A stretch of DNA of 64,000 nt from Zygnema cylindricum (lineage: Eukaryota > Streptophyta > Zygnematophyceae > Zygnematales > Zygnemataceae), in contig JBBHKE010002532.1 in the NCBI GenBank assembly GCA_037447655.1, positions 62,001-126,000 of the forward strand, written 5' to 3'. Shown here piece after piece: positions 30,560 through 41,595 of this stretch; the stretch's first letter is position 1, and every line of letters begins with the position of its first letter. The position numbers and the translations under genes were made by a program. Below the pieces are notes generated by a model. That model searched no databases. It had not been told where the DNA came from and was given only the letters and a program-made list of their open reading frames with translations.

Positions 30560-33355
30560 AAAACACTATAAAGAGATTTTTTTAGTGTCTTTTAGGTTAT
30601 TGTCTCTTAATATAACCACACATTATTCCACTCAGATAGTTTACTTTCCTTGGTTTGACTATACTTGTTTCTAGGACTTTTAGGGTTTTTTAAGGTTTTT
30701 ATGTTTTTTCGAGTTTTTATTGTTTTTAGAGTTTTTTAGAGTCTTTTAGGTTATTGTCTCCTAGTATAACCACATATTATTCCACTCAGATAGTTTACCA
30801 TCCCTAGTTTGACTGTACTTGTTTGTGGGGTTTTTAGGGTTTTTTAGGGTTTTATCAATTTTAGAGTTTTTAGAGTTTTTTGGGTTATAGTAACTTTATA
30901 TAACCACATAATTTTCCACTTAGAAAGTTTATTATCCTTGGTTGGACTATACATGTTTCTAGGGTTTTTAGGGTTTTTTAGGGTTTTTTAGGGTTTTTAT
31001 AGTTTTTAGAGTTTCTTAGAGTTTTTTAGAGTCTTTTAGGTTATTGTCTCTTAATATAATCACATATAATTCCAGTCAGATAGTTTACTATCCCTGGTTT
31101 GACTGAACTTGCTTGTATGGTTTTTAGGGTTTTTAGAGTTTTTTAGGAATTTTTAGGGTTTTTATGGTTATAGAGTTTTTTGAGTTTTTTAGAGTCTTAG
31201 GTTATTGTCTCTTAATATAACCACATATTATTCCACTCAGATAGTTTACTTTCCTTGGTTCGACTATACTTGTTTCTAGGACTTTTAGGGTTTTTCAGGG
31301 TTTTTTAGGGTTTTTATGATTTTTAGAGTTTTTATGGTTTTTAGAGTTTTTTAGAGTTTTTAGGTTATTGTCTCTTAATATAACCACATATTATTCAACT
31401 CATATAGTTTACCATCCAAGGTTGACTGTACTTGTTTGTAGGGTTTTTAGGGTTTTATTAGGGTTTTTTAGGTTTTTTAGGTTTTTTATGGTTTTTTAAG
31501 TTTTAAGAGTTTATGAGAGTATTTAAGGTTATTGTCTTTTAATATAACCACATATTATTCCACTCAGATAGTTTACCATCCCTAGTTTGACTGTACTTGT
31601 TTGGGGGGTTTTTAGGATTTTTTAGGGTTTTTTTGGGTTTTTATCGTTTTTAGTTTGTAGGGTTTTTTAGAGTTTTTATGGTTTTTAGAGTTTTAAGAGT
31701 TTATTAGAGTATTTAAGTTTATTGTCTTTTTAATATAACCACATATTATTCCACGCAGATATTTTACCATCTCTGATTTGACTGTACGTGCTTCTATGGT
31801 TTTTAGGGTTTTTTAGAGTTTTTGAGGGTTTTTCAGGGTTTTTATGGTTTTTAGAGTTTTTAGAGTTTTTTAGGGTCTTTTAGGTTATTGTCTTTTGCTA
31901 TTACCACATTATTCCACTCAGATAGTTTACCATCCCTGGTTTGACTGTAAGTGTTTCTATGGTTTTTAGGGGTTTTTTGGGTTTTTTAGGGTTTTTTAGG
32001 GTTTTTATGGTCTTTAGAGTTTTTAGAGTTTTTCGGGTTATTGTAACTTATTATAACCACATATTATTCACTTACATAGTTTACCATCCTTGGTTCGACA
32101 ATACTTGTTCCTAAAGTTTTTAGGGTTTTTTAGAGTTTTTTAGAGTCTTATAGGTTATTGTCTCTTAATATAACCACATATTATTCCAATTAGATATTTT
32201 ACTATCCCTGGTTTGACTGTTCTTGCTTGTATGGTTTTTAGGGTTTTTTAGGGTTTTTAGAGTTTTTAGCGTTTTTTAGTCTTTTAGGTTATTGTCTTTT
32301 AATATAACCACATATTATTCTACTCAGATAGTTTACCATCCCTAGGTTGACTGTACATGTTTGTGGGGTTTTTAGGGTTTTTAAGGGTTTTTATGGTTTT
32401 TAGAGTTTTTTAGAATTTTTCGGGTTATTTTAACTTTATATAACCACATATTTTTCCACTTAGAAATTTTACCATCCTTTGTTCGAATATACTTATTTCT
32501 ATGGATTTTAGGGTTTTTTAGGGTTTTAGGGTTTTTATGTTGTTTAGAGTTTTTAGAGTTTTTTGGTTATTGTAACTTATTATAACCACATATTATTCCA
32601 CGTAGATTGTTTACCATCCTTGGTTTGACTATACTTGTTCCTAGAATTTTTAGGGTTTTTTAGGGTTTTTAGGGTTTTTATGTTTTTAAGAGTTTTTTGA
32701 GTTTTTTAGTATTTAAGGTTATTATCATTTAATATAACCACATATTATTCCACTCAGATAGTTTACCATCCTTGGTTCGACTTTACTTGTTTCTAAGGTC
32801 TTTTAGGGTTTTTTAGGGTTTTTTAGGCTTTTTATCGTTTTTAGAGTTTTTTAGAGTCTTTAAGGTTAGTGTCTTTTAATATAACCACATATTATTCTTC
32901 TCAGATAGTTTACCATCCCTAGGTTGATTGTACTTGTTTGTGGGGTTTTCAAGGTTTCTTAGGGTTTTCAGGGCTTTTAGAGTTTTTAAAGATTTTGGAG
33001 TGTTTAAGGTTTTTATAACTTAATATAACTGTATTTTATTCCATTTAGATAATTTACCATCCCTGGTGTGACTTTACTTGTTTCTAGGGTTTTTAGTGTT
33101 TTTAGGGTTTTTAGTGTTTTTTGGGTTTTTAGAGTTTTTTAGAGTTTTTCAGATTATTCTAACTTTATAGAACCACATATTATTCCACTCAGATAGTTTA
33201 CCATCCCTAGTTTGACTTTACTTGTTTCTAGGGTTTTCAGGGTTTTTTTGGGGTTTTTAGGGCTTTTAAAGATTTTAAAGTTTTTTAGATTTCTTTAGGG
33301 TATTGTAACTTAATATAACCACATATTATTCCACTCAGATAGTTTACTTTCCCTG
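30560..33355 (+). repeat. Tandem satellite, about 145-bp units with telomere-like spacers
   Basis: About 19 diverged units. Each has a conserved core of about 70-80 bases (TTATTGTCTCTTAATATAAC, CACATATTATTCCACTCAGA, TAGTTTACCATCCCTGGTTT, GACTGTACTTGTTT) and a variable spacer of repeated TTTTTAGGG/TTTTTTAGGG with TTTTTAGAG variants. Unit length varies from about 120 to 195 bases because of the number of T(n)AGGG repeats. No coding content. The array ends in a core copy followed by unrelated DNA at 33356. Confidence 0.92.
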
Positions 33356-33689
33356 GTTGCTAATATTAAGCAATTGGAAAGGTTTTAAATGCAAGTTTTG
33401 TCTATTAAATAAAAAGAAAATGTTTGCTTCAGGGAATTAAACAACCATTGTGTGTTCAATGCTTGGTCCTGGCATACAACGAAGGGTAGCAATTCAATAG
33501 AGATGTGATTTTGCATCCTACACATACATATGTATAAACAACATATCCATCTACATTTTTATGGGTATAAATAACGCAGTCGGCGGGGATTGTGGAGAAG
33601 AACTTTCATTTAACTTCTCAAAAAGGTTATGGCACAAAAGAAAATGAATGACAACATAAATTTTAGCTTTTCCCTTCACTTTTTACCCT
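33356..33689. other. Spacer, nothing recognised
   Basis: Mixed AT-rich DNA between the satellite and the polypyrimidine tract. No gene or repeat signal is seen. Confidence 0.5.
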
Positions 33690-35130
33690 TCTTCCCCTTT
33701 CCCCCCCTTTACAATTCTCCTCTCTTTTACCCTTTAATACACCTCCCCCACCTTCTGCCCGCAGCTGTCTGTTCTCTTTTTCATCGCTCCTCCTCTCTCT
33801 ATCCCTCTGCCCCCCTCACCCGCCCCTCACTCTAACTTCTAATAACTCCATCTCCTCTCCTCCCCCTACCCCGTTTCTCCTTCCCTCAAACCCTCTCTCG
33901 CCTTCCCCCCCCCACCCCTCCCTAACCTTTTTCCTCCCGCGTTTTGTGTCGAATTGATACACGTCATTCATAATAGAAAGGAATGAGAGGGAGAGAGAGG
34001 GGGGAAGGAGGGAGGAGGGAGGGAAAGAGAGGGAGGGAGGGATAAATGGAGGGAGGGGAGGGGGAGAAAATGGAGTGGTGGGAAGGGGAAGGGAGGGGAA
34101 GGGAAGAAAAAAGATGGCAAAAGACGATAGGAGAGAAAAAAGTACATAGTGAGTAAATTTATCTCTCTCCACCCATATTTGGTCAACCCTAAATCTTATG
34201 AATCTCCTACTTCTATTTTTATTTTCATTTTTATTTTTATCTATTTATTAACATATATGTTTTCTTTTGCATTTAATTTTTCTTTTGTGGCCTGAAAAAA
34301 ATTTCAATTTTATTTTCCTCGGTTTCTTTTTTATTTTTTTATTCTCTTTGTCGTTTTCTCTTTGTCGTTGGCTTTATGGATCTGGTCCAGGGAGATTTTT
34401 AGGGAGAGGAGGGAGGGGGGGGAAGGGGTGGGGGGGGGGAGGAGCACGGGGGGAGTAGAGGCAGGTGGAGGGAGGAAGAGGGAGAGGGAAGGAGGGGGAG
34501 ATGGAGGGCGAAAGGAAGAGGAAGTGGGGGGGGGGAGAGGGAGGGGGAGAGGGGGAAGAGGGGGGAGGTTGGAGGAGGTCGAGGAGGGAGAGGGGGAGGT
34601 TGAGGAGGAGGTTGAGGGGGGGGGGGAGAGGTGTAGGGATTATGGAGTGGGGGGGGAGAAGTGAAAGAGGAAGGGTCGATGAAGCTAAGCAGTCGGCTAA
34701 AAAGAGAAAGGGGGAAAGGACAAAAAGAGAGTGAGAGAACAGGAGAGAGGGGTACGAGAGAGGGAGGTACCACGGTGTGATGGAAAGAGGGAGAAGGGGA
34801 GAGAGGGTGGGAGGAAGAGAGGGAGCAGTGGCGGAGTGGAAAAGGGTGACAGAGAGAAAGAGGGGGAGGGTGAGTGAGACGTGGAGAGGGAGGAGAAAGG
34901 GGAGAGAGGCTGAGGAGAAGGGGGAGGGTGAAGTAAAGGGATATATAGGACTAAGAGAGAGAGAGTGATTAAGAGAGGGAAAAAGAATGGAGAGGCGAAG
35001 ATGGGTTAGTGGGAGAGGGAGGATAGGGAGGGGAAGAGAGAGGGATACAAGGAGTAAGGAAAAGGAGTTAGGTGGGAGGGAGGAAAAGGAGAGAGAGGGG
35101 AAAAAGAAGTAAGAGGGAGAGGAAAAGAAA
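33690..35130. repeat. Polypyrimidine and polypurine tracts
   Basis: The plus strand is C/T-rich at 33690-33940, G/A-rich at 33975-34125, T-rich at about 34200-34370, then almost pure G/A (GAGGG, GGGGGAGG) at 34385-35130. Long open frames here are low-complexity Pro/Ser/Leu or Arg/Gly/Glu artefacts. Several G runs (for example 34407-34440, 34525-34570 and 34615-34660) could form G-quadruplex or triplex DNA. K is inserted at the right edge. Confidence 0.9.
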
Positions 35131-35138
35131 TAGGTTAG

Positions 35139-36187
35139 TGAAACTCTGAGACCTCCATAAGTCCTCAGAGTGGACAGCTTCCAAGAAGCCTCTAGGATAA
35201 TCCTGACCCCTTTGTGTTTAAGCAAAAATAACTGCCACCCTGGCAGACAAAAACTCTGACCAACTTCACCCCTGTGAAGACAAGACTCCCCTGAGTCGAT
35301 AGCAAAAAGAATCTCTGAATTTGCTCCCCTGAGCAGTAAGTTATGGAGGGTCAAAGTTGACCTTTTGTACAGAAGCTCTCTGGGAGAGAGGGTCCTATCT
35401 TCTAATTTTTCTAAGTCCTATCTCTCTCACAGACTCTATCTACTGATGTACGGAACCAATCAGAATTGAGTTTCGTACGCAAAAGTACAGCTGCCGGTGT
35501 ACTTTATGTACGGACATTGTACGACATGGCCAAAATGTCGACACATGTCAAATCCGGATTCGGTGCCATAATCTCCGGAGTTTCCACAATCCAACGGAAT
35601 TTTGCCACGCGTCATCCGATGTGGCGATGGCCACAAACCGCCGAAATCTTCCTCCGCGATCTCGGCGCTAATCCCGGCCGTCCGATTAAATTCGGCTTTA
35701 ATCGTAGCCGTAATAAATACATGCGCGGTATTTGTTTCATTTACGAAACAAATGCGCGGTACTGATTTATGTCCGTACCGTAAGTCGTACATTACATATT
35801 ACTGGATCTATGTATCCCGTAATTAATTCTAGTTAAATGGTTTATCGCTTGTATACATACATAAATAATTATCAAACTATATGCTAGGTAACACTACCGC
35901 TAGATGAAACGGCTAAGGCTACCGGCTACATTGTGTCTGCCGGCCGGCATGTACAAGGATCAAATCCTGCCGCCGGCACATACATTTTAATTAAATATAT
36001 AAACCCTAATATAAAATTCCCGTAAACCTCAGGATAGCTAAGGTAGCCATGGCTCTAGCTTCCTCTCCAATTTCTCAGTGACTGCGACAAGTTTGAGAGT
36101 TGGAGAGAGAAGTTAGAGATAGACTGCCTCGACTTCTATATTTCTTTTCAGACCTAGAAAATACTAATAAAACCATTAGTTTCTACA
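35139..36187 (-). repeat. 3' LTR of element K
   Basis: TGTAGAAACTAATGG to GAGTTTCA on the minus strand. Contains an antisense tRNA-like module at 35893-35972 (GGATCAAATCC B-box-like). There is no perfect G-box; the equivalent region reads CCACGCGTC. A frame starting at 35354 inside this LTR reads out into the flanking polypyrimidine DNA as far as 34374. Confidence 0.97.
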
Positions 36188-36203
36188 CTCCCCTTATTTT
36201 TTT
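36188..36203 (-). other. Polypurine tract of element K
   Basis: On the minus strand AAAAAAATAAGGGGAG abuts the LTR start TGTAGAAA. Plus-strand primer of reverse transcription. Confidence 0.85.
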
Positions 36204-37329
36204 AGTCAATCTTTAATTTCAGACCACACTTCTCCCTGCAAAAAATTAGCTTAGGGGAAGGCACAGGTTTGGTCATCATATCTGCTACCATCTCACTATC
36301 TGGTCTGTACTCTAAACTGATTATTTTGTTTTCTACTTTCTCTCTAACAAAGCTGAGTCTGATGTCCATGTGTTTGGCTTTAAAATGATGTTTAAGATTG
36401 GCAGAAATAGCGATTCCTGCTTGATTATCACAAAATATTTTCTGCACACCACTCTTAAGGTGACCAAGCTCACCAAGCAAAGACTTGACCCACATCAATT
36501 CTTTTACAGCAGAGCAAGAGGCCATATACTCAGCCTCCATGGTGGACTGAGCAATAACCTTTTGCTGTTTGCTACTCCAACAGCAAGCCCCATCACCCAC
36601 ATATAATACATATCCAGAAGTACATCTCCTCATCGGAGCATCACCATAACTGGCATCACTCCAAGTAGTGATGTCAGTATTCTCCCCACCCAAATGCAAC
36701 CATAGATCTCTAGTTCCTACCAAGTATCTAAGGACTCTCTTAGCTGCCTCCCAATCCTTCTTAGTGGGAGCATTTAGACTTCTACTCAGCACTCCTACAG
36801 CTGCAGCTAAATCCGGCCGGGTACAATTCATAAAATAGATTAGACTTCCCACTACTTGCCTGTAAGGAATAGTCTGCATGAACTTCTGTTCTTCAGGAGA
36901 TAATTCCTCGTCTAAGACTATGACTCCTTCTTCCTCACTCCCCTCACTTCCCTTCTTCAATTCCATTGGAGTTGTGCAACTATTAGCTTTATCCATTTGA
37001 AATTTTTCAAGCATGTTTCCTATTGCTTCCTTTTGAGTCAATCTTATAATTTTTCTTTTTCGGTCTCTCTCTACTTGAATTCCCAAAATATATTTTGCTT
37101 CCCCCATATCCTTCATTTCAAATCTCCCCTTAATATCGGTTTTCAGTTTATTAATTTTTTCCATTGATTTACTTAAAACAAGCAAATCATCAACATAAAT
37201 TGCAATAAATATAAAACCTTCCTCATCTTCGAAAACATAGATTGAGTGATCTGAGCTGATCCGAATATATCCTAGACCGGTAAGAAACTCATCAAGCTTC
37301 TTATTCCACTGTCGGGGCGCCTGTTTCAA
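36202..37329 (-). pseudogene. Element K: RT palm/thumb and RNase H, 375 open codons
   Basis: The longest undamaged copia stretch in the window. It starts in the QAPRQWNKKLDEF motif, carries the intact catalytic YVDD box (37197-37186), then RYILGIQVE- and YRQVVGSLIYFMNCTRPDL-type motifs. RNase H follows with SDASYGD, MEAEYMAS and DNQAG. It ends at a stop beside the polypurine tract. It is separated by a frame break near 37340-37360 from the RT N-terminus, so it is part of a polyprotein, not a gene with its own start. Confidence 0.92.
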
Positions 37330-37346
37330 ACCATAAAGAGATTTAA

Positions 37347-38156
37347 TCAGCCGGCATACCTACTCTCCTCTCCTTCTTCCACAAACCCTTCGGGTTGTCG
37401 CATGAAGATCTCCTCTTCCAATTCTCCATGCAAAAAGGTTGTTTTGATGTCCATCTGGTGCACTTCCATGTCTTCCGCTGCTGCTAGGCTGAGAAGTATG
37501 CGGACGGAGGGAAATCTGACCACCGGGGCAAAGGTTTCCTCGTAGTCAATTCCCTCCTTTTGTGTAAATCCCTTTGCCACTAGTCGGGCCTTGTAGCGCT
37601 CGATTGTGTAATCTGGGTTCAATTTTAATTTGAAAACCCACTTACAACCGATTGGTTTTCGGTTAGGTGGACAATCCACCTGCTCCCAAGCATCGGCTGC
37701 CATAATTGAGGCCATCTCCTCATTGATGGCTATCTTCCACCGATTTTTTTCTGGACAAGTCATCGCCTCTCCATAAGTTTGAGGTTCATCTTGATGAGAT
37801 AGTTTAGTTACCTTGTTATTAATCTGTTTTTCTTGCAGTCTTTTGCTACTTCTCCTTCCCCCCTTCAAATCAGAGGCCGAAATAGATGGTTCTCGTGGAT
37901 TCTTTCCAACAAACTCGGCTTCTCCCCTATCCTTTGATTCTGAATCAATTTCCACCACGTCTTCCGCTTCGGGTAGAGTTGTCACTGGAGTTTCCACAGC
38001 CAAGTCCTTTTCAGTCTGATTTGTACCTGCAAGAATGTCATCTTCTCTAAAACCTGGATAGTTAGGAAGCCCAATGTCATCGGAATTTTCTGACTCAAAT
38101 CTGATTTTTAATGACTTTGCATATTTGAAGGGATCCACAGACTTTCTTTCATCCAT
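37347..38156 (-). pseudogene. Element K: integrase-RT linker and RT N-terminus
   Basis: 269 open codons. The first part is the acidic linker after integrase. Then come the RT start (EMASIMAADAWEQVD, GCKWVFKLKLN), VAKGFTQKEGIDYEETFAP and the first catalytic Asp in VHQMDIKTTFLHGELE. It is bounded upstream by a TGA near 38214 that replaces a Gly codon of the GYRVYD-type motif, and downstream by a small deletion near 37360. Confidence 0.9.
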
Positions 38157-38213
38157 AACTACTAGATGTTTTACAAAGATTATATCTTCCGTTTTTAGAT
38201 CATAAACTCTATA

Positions 38214-38872
38214 TCATTTAACATCCTCATCATATCCTAATAAGTATCCCGATTTTCGTTTAGGATCTAGCTTACAATTAGAATGATCTGTATCTAGACT
38301 AAATACTTGACTGTCAAAAACCTTTAAGTGAGATATGTCTGGTTTCCGGCTTGTCCATCTCTCATAAGGTGTTTGATCTTTTATAGCTGAAGTAAGAACT
38401 CTATTTTTGAGGTAATTAGCATAGTTCATTGCTTCTGCCCAAAACCTTTTTCCTATCTTCTTATCTGACAACATACTTCTAGCACTATCACTTAGTGTTC
38501 TATTTAACCTTTCAGCTACCCCATTCTGTTCCGGGTTTTTGTGGAACTGTCTTTTGGTGTTGGACCCCATCTTCCCTCAGAAAATCCTCAAACTGGTTAG
38601 AAGTATACTCTCCACCATTGTCACTCCTTATTCTCTTGATTGGAGTTTCATGGAGTTTTTGGCTCCATGCTTTATATTGTCTAAAACAATCCTGAGCGTC
38701 GGACTTGTTTTTCAAAAAATACACTCGGGAATACCGAGACCAATCATCAGTGATAGTCATCATAAATCTCTTCCCCCCCCGGTGAGGGTACTCTAGCCGG
38801 TCCCCAAATATCTGTGTGTACTTGATCTAGAATTTATTCTCCTTTATAGGTGGCTGTTTTAGAAAAGGGTAA
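38214..38872 (-). pseudogene. Element K: integrase core, two frameshifts
   Basis: The catalytic triad is visible in pieces: the first Asp region (VHTDIWG-type, about 38800-38820) is out of frame because of a run of Gs near 38775; the second Asp lies in SDNGGEY (38622-38620); the Glu lies in GVAERLNRTL (38513-38511), with a frame change around 38540 between them. The C-terminal GYLLGYDEDVK motif precedes the TGA at the end. Integrase would insert the cDNA in the nucleus. Confidence 0.88.
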
Positions 38873-39634
38873 TCAGAGTGTTTTACCTTGAGCACACCCA
38901 CTCTTATCACTTATATTATCACTCTCACTAAACTTAATCCCTTCCACCACTCCCATCTTTTTCATCTCTCTTAACTTGTCTAGATTCACATGCCCAAGCC
39001 TCTTATGCCACATCATAATATCATGAACACCAACATAATAAAGTTTTTTCGTTTCATTACTTAAGATCAGCCTAAACATCCCATGGTTACCTTTCTCAGC
39101 AATGAAATAGACATCCTCCTCAAAACTAGCAGTAAAGACTCCTTCCCTAGTGCTAGTGCAAAAACCCTTATCATCTAATACGGATGTAGAGATAAGGTTT
39201 TTGTTCAGCTCCGGAATAAACAATACATCGAAGAATGTTAATATGGATGTCTTTCCTTCTACTAACACTTTCAGATCTATCGATCCTACAAGAGTAGTGG
39301 TGACTATCCTCCCATCCCCGTACTCTATCTCTACGGTAGGAATCTTTCTTATCTTAGTGAACAGGTGCCTATCCTTACACATGTGCATGGAGGCACCTGA
39401 ATCTATAATCCAGCCTGCTTCACCTTTCAATCCAGTGTAAGCACATTTCTGCCTTCGTGGAATTTCAACCTCATTTTTTTCCTCCAACTCCTCATCCAAA
39501 AAGAGTTGATCGTCTTCTTCCTCTGATTCTGCCTTAAGTACCTGTGTGACAAGGGCCTTTTTCTTTCCTCTCGGGGTACCACCGGTCTGCCCCTCTTTTA
39601 ACCAAAGCTCGGTTAGCTTACTGCACTCAGCCAT
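38873..39634 (-). pseudogene. Element K: protease and GAG-pre-integrase region
   Basis: 253 open codons beginning at the end of the gag zinc knuckle (MAECSKLTEL). The aspartic protease active site DSGAS is at 39403-39389, followed by the flap-like GDGRIVTT and IPELNKNLIS motifs. The integrase zinc motif follows (WHKRLGHV) but its first Cys is Lys (DKSGC instead of the family's DCSGC), which should weaken zinc binding. The ATG is a normal internal Met rather than a proven start. Confidence 0.88.
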
Positions 39635-40561
39635 ATAGTGCCCGGTTTCTTACAAAAATGACATAAACCTTTGGGAGCCCTTGGTTCGAACTCATCAGCC
39701 TGTTTTTTTCTGCTCCCTACCCCCATAGTTTTCGACTGGTTTCCGGGAATCTTTGTTCCTCTAATAGGTCGTTGTTGCCAAGGCTTGGCCACTCTTTCCT
39801 CCCCTTCGGATCTCAATCGTATTCTCTCGAACGAGAATCATCCCTACCACTGAGTTCCATATCCACCTTGAGTCCGACAAGTCCTATACACGGTTGACTA
39901 TGTTCTCGAACACATTAGGTAACTTCATAAGTAAACAATTAACCTTTTCATAATCACTAAAAACTTTTCCCTAACTCTCTAACTCCATGAAGAGTGTAGC
40001 AAGTTCATTGCAAAAATCCAACATATTTCCCCCTTTGTATACATACTCTTTAACTTTCTGATCAGCCAAATGTTGTTGCTGAATCGTACCACTTCGGTAC
40101 ATCTCTATGAGAGCCATCCAAAGATCGGATGCCCTTTCTACCTGCAAATGGGGACATGCAAGGCCTTGAGTGAGATGGCGTAGGATGAAGTGCTTTGCCG
40201 CCATATTGTTGAAGTCCCAGGTTTCAGTATCATTGTACTCGTTCCTCGGAATAGGTGACATGAATGCTGAACCAGTTGCTATTGGTGTGGTCGCTTCCTT
40301 CTCCTTTCCTTTGTCCACCACCTCTCCTTCATTTGTTTCCTCCGTTGAAGGTGAATCCTCTTTCCTGGTGAATCTGCTTTCTTTAAACCCTGGAGGAATT
40401 CCAAGACTTGATGGACGCCCCAATCGTCCACTCACTATCCCCCAAAACCTTTTTTCGCATAGAGCTCCTATCATCATACTTTCCCAGTATATGAAGCCAG
40501 TTCCATTAAATATTGGTACCCTAGAGGGTGGGCCCATAACCTGAAACTCTGAGACCTCCAT
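39635..40561 (-). pseudogene. Element K: gag
   Basis: The ATG at 40561-40559 lies inside the 5' LTR, 20 bases before its end, and codons 7-12 cross the primer site. 196 codons are open to 39971, with VMGPPSRVPIFNG, HFILRHLTQGLACPHL and YRSGTIQQQHLADQ motifs typical of copia gag. A TAG interrupts, then the frame shifts; the C-terminal basic region and knuckle half-site CHFCKK (about 39663-39646) are in yet another frame from the His-Cys half (one G missing). Gag would form the particle; this copy could make only a truncated form. Confidence 0.9.
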
Positions 40562-40757
40562 AAGTCCTCAGAGTGGACAGCTTCCAAGAAGCCTCTAGGA
40601 TAATCCTGACCCCTTTGTGTTTAAGCAAAAATAACTGCCACCCTGGCAGACAAAAACTCTGACCAACTTCACCCCTGTGAAGACAAGACTCCCCTGAGTC
40701 GATAGCAAAAAGAATCTCTGAATTTGCTCCCCTGAGCAGTAAGTTATGGAGGGTCAA
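40521..40757 (-). other. Upstream ORF overlapping K gag start
   Basis: 78 codons starting in the leader, ending GYGPTL, stop, beyond the gag ATG and in a different frame. It shares DSGES, VGQSFC.PGW, LEAS.KL and GYGPTL with the equivalent frame of element A (5004-5213). In family-2 LTRs the same frame is recognisable but is stopped by TAG at the GW position. It may be translated or may only reflect conserved leader RNA. Confidence 0.35.
40527..40541 (-). other. Primer-binding site of element K
   Basis: GGTTATGGGCCCACC on the minus strand, directly abutting the LTR end (TTTCA). Complementary to the initiator tRNA-Met anticodon arm. Confidence 0.82.
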
Positions 40758-41590
40758 AGTTGACCTTTTGTACAGAAGCTCTCTGGGAGAGAGGGTCCTA
40801 TCTTCTAATTTTTCTAAGTCCTATCTCTCTCACAGACTCTATCTACTGATGTACGGAACCAATCAGAATTGAGTTTCGTACGCAAAAGTACAGCTGCCGG
40901 TGTACTTTATGTACGGACATTGTACGACATGGCCAAAATGTCGACACATGTCAAATCCGGATTCGGTGCCATAATCTCCGGAGTTTCCACAATCCAACGG
41001 AATTTTGCCACGCGTCATCCGATGTGGCGATGGCCACAAACCGCCGAAATCTTCCTCCGCGATCTCGGCGCTAATCCCGGCCGTCCGATTAAATTCGGCT
41101 TTAATCGTAGCCGTAATAAATACATGCGCGGTATTTGTTTCATTTACGAAACAAATGCGCGGTACTGATTTATGTCCGTACCGTAAGTCGTACATTACAT
41201 ATTACTGGATCTATGTATCCCGTAATTAATTATAGTTAAATGGTTTATCGCTTGTATACATACATAAATAATTATCAAACTATATGCTAGGTAACACTAC
41301 CGCTAGATGAAACGGCTAAGGCTACCGGCTACATTGTGTCTGCCGGCCGGCATGTACAAGGATCAAATCCTGCCGCCGGCACATACATTTTAATTAAATA
41401 TATAAACCCTAATATAAAATTCCCGTAAACCTCAGGATAGCCAAGGTAGCCATGGCTCTAGCTTCCTCTCCAATTTCTCAGTGACTGCGACAAGTTTGAG
41501 AGTTGGAGAGAGAAGTTAGAGATAGACTGCCTCGACTTCTATATTTCTTTTCAAACCTAGAAAATACTAATAAAACCATTAGTTTCTACA
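40542..41590 (-). repeat. 5' LTR of element K
   Basis: 1049 bp, differing from the 3' LTR at three positions I could find (near 35829, 36037 and 36150 in the left copy). Antisense tRNA-like module at 41296-41375. Confidence 0.97.
41296..41375 (+). other. tRNA-like module, antisense in K 5' LTR
   Basis: A-box-like GATGAAACGGCTAAGGCTACC, then GGCTACATTGTG, and B-box-like GGATCAAATCC, followed by GCCGCCGGC that can pair with the earlier GCCGGCCGGC. The copy at 35893-35972 is identical in the compared bases. Confidence 0.5.
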
Positions 41591-41595
41591 GTTAG

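Larger units (their letters stand above)
35139..41590 (-). mobile_element. Copia LTR retrotransposon K, youngest insertion
   Basis: This 6452-bp element is on the minus strand: 5' LTR 40542-41590, primer site 40527-40541, gag-pol, polypurine tract 36188-36203, 3' LTR 35139-36187. The five-base target duplication GTTAG is perfect (35134-35138 and 41591-41595). The LTRs are both 1049 bp and I count three substitutions between them, pointing to a recent insertion. Gag-pol nevertheless has at least five breaks, so K was probably moved by proteins of another copy. Confidence 0.97.

Noticed and set aside
30560-33355. True chromosome end or interstitial telomere
   Set aside because: T(n)AGGG runs are irregular and broken every about 145 bases by a satellite core, with normal repeat DNA on both sides. 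Telomere-like only.
34374-34968. Arg/Gly/Glu-rich and Pro/Ser-rich long frames
   Set aside because: They are low-complexity readings of a polypurine/polypyrimidine tract, with no start context or domain.
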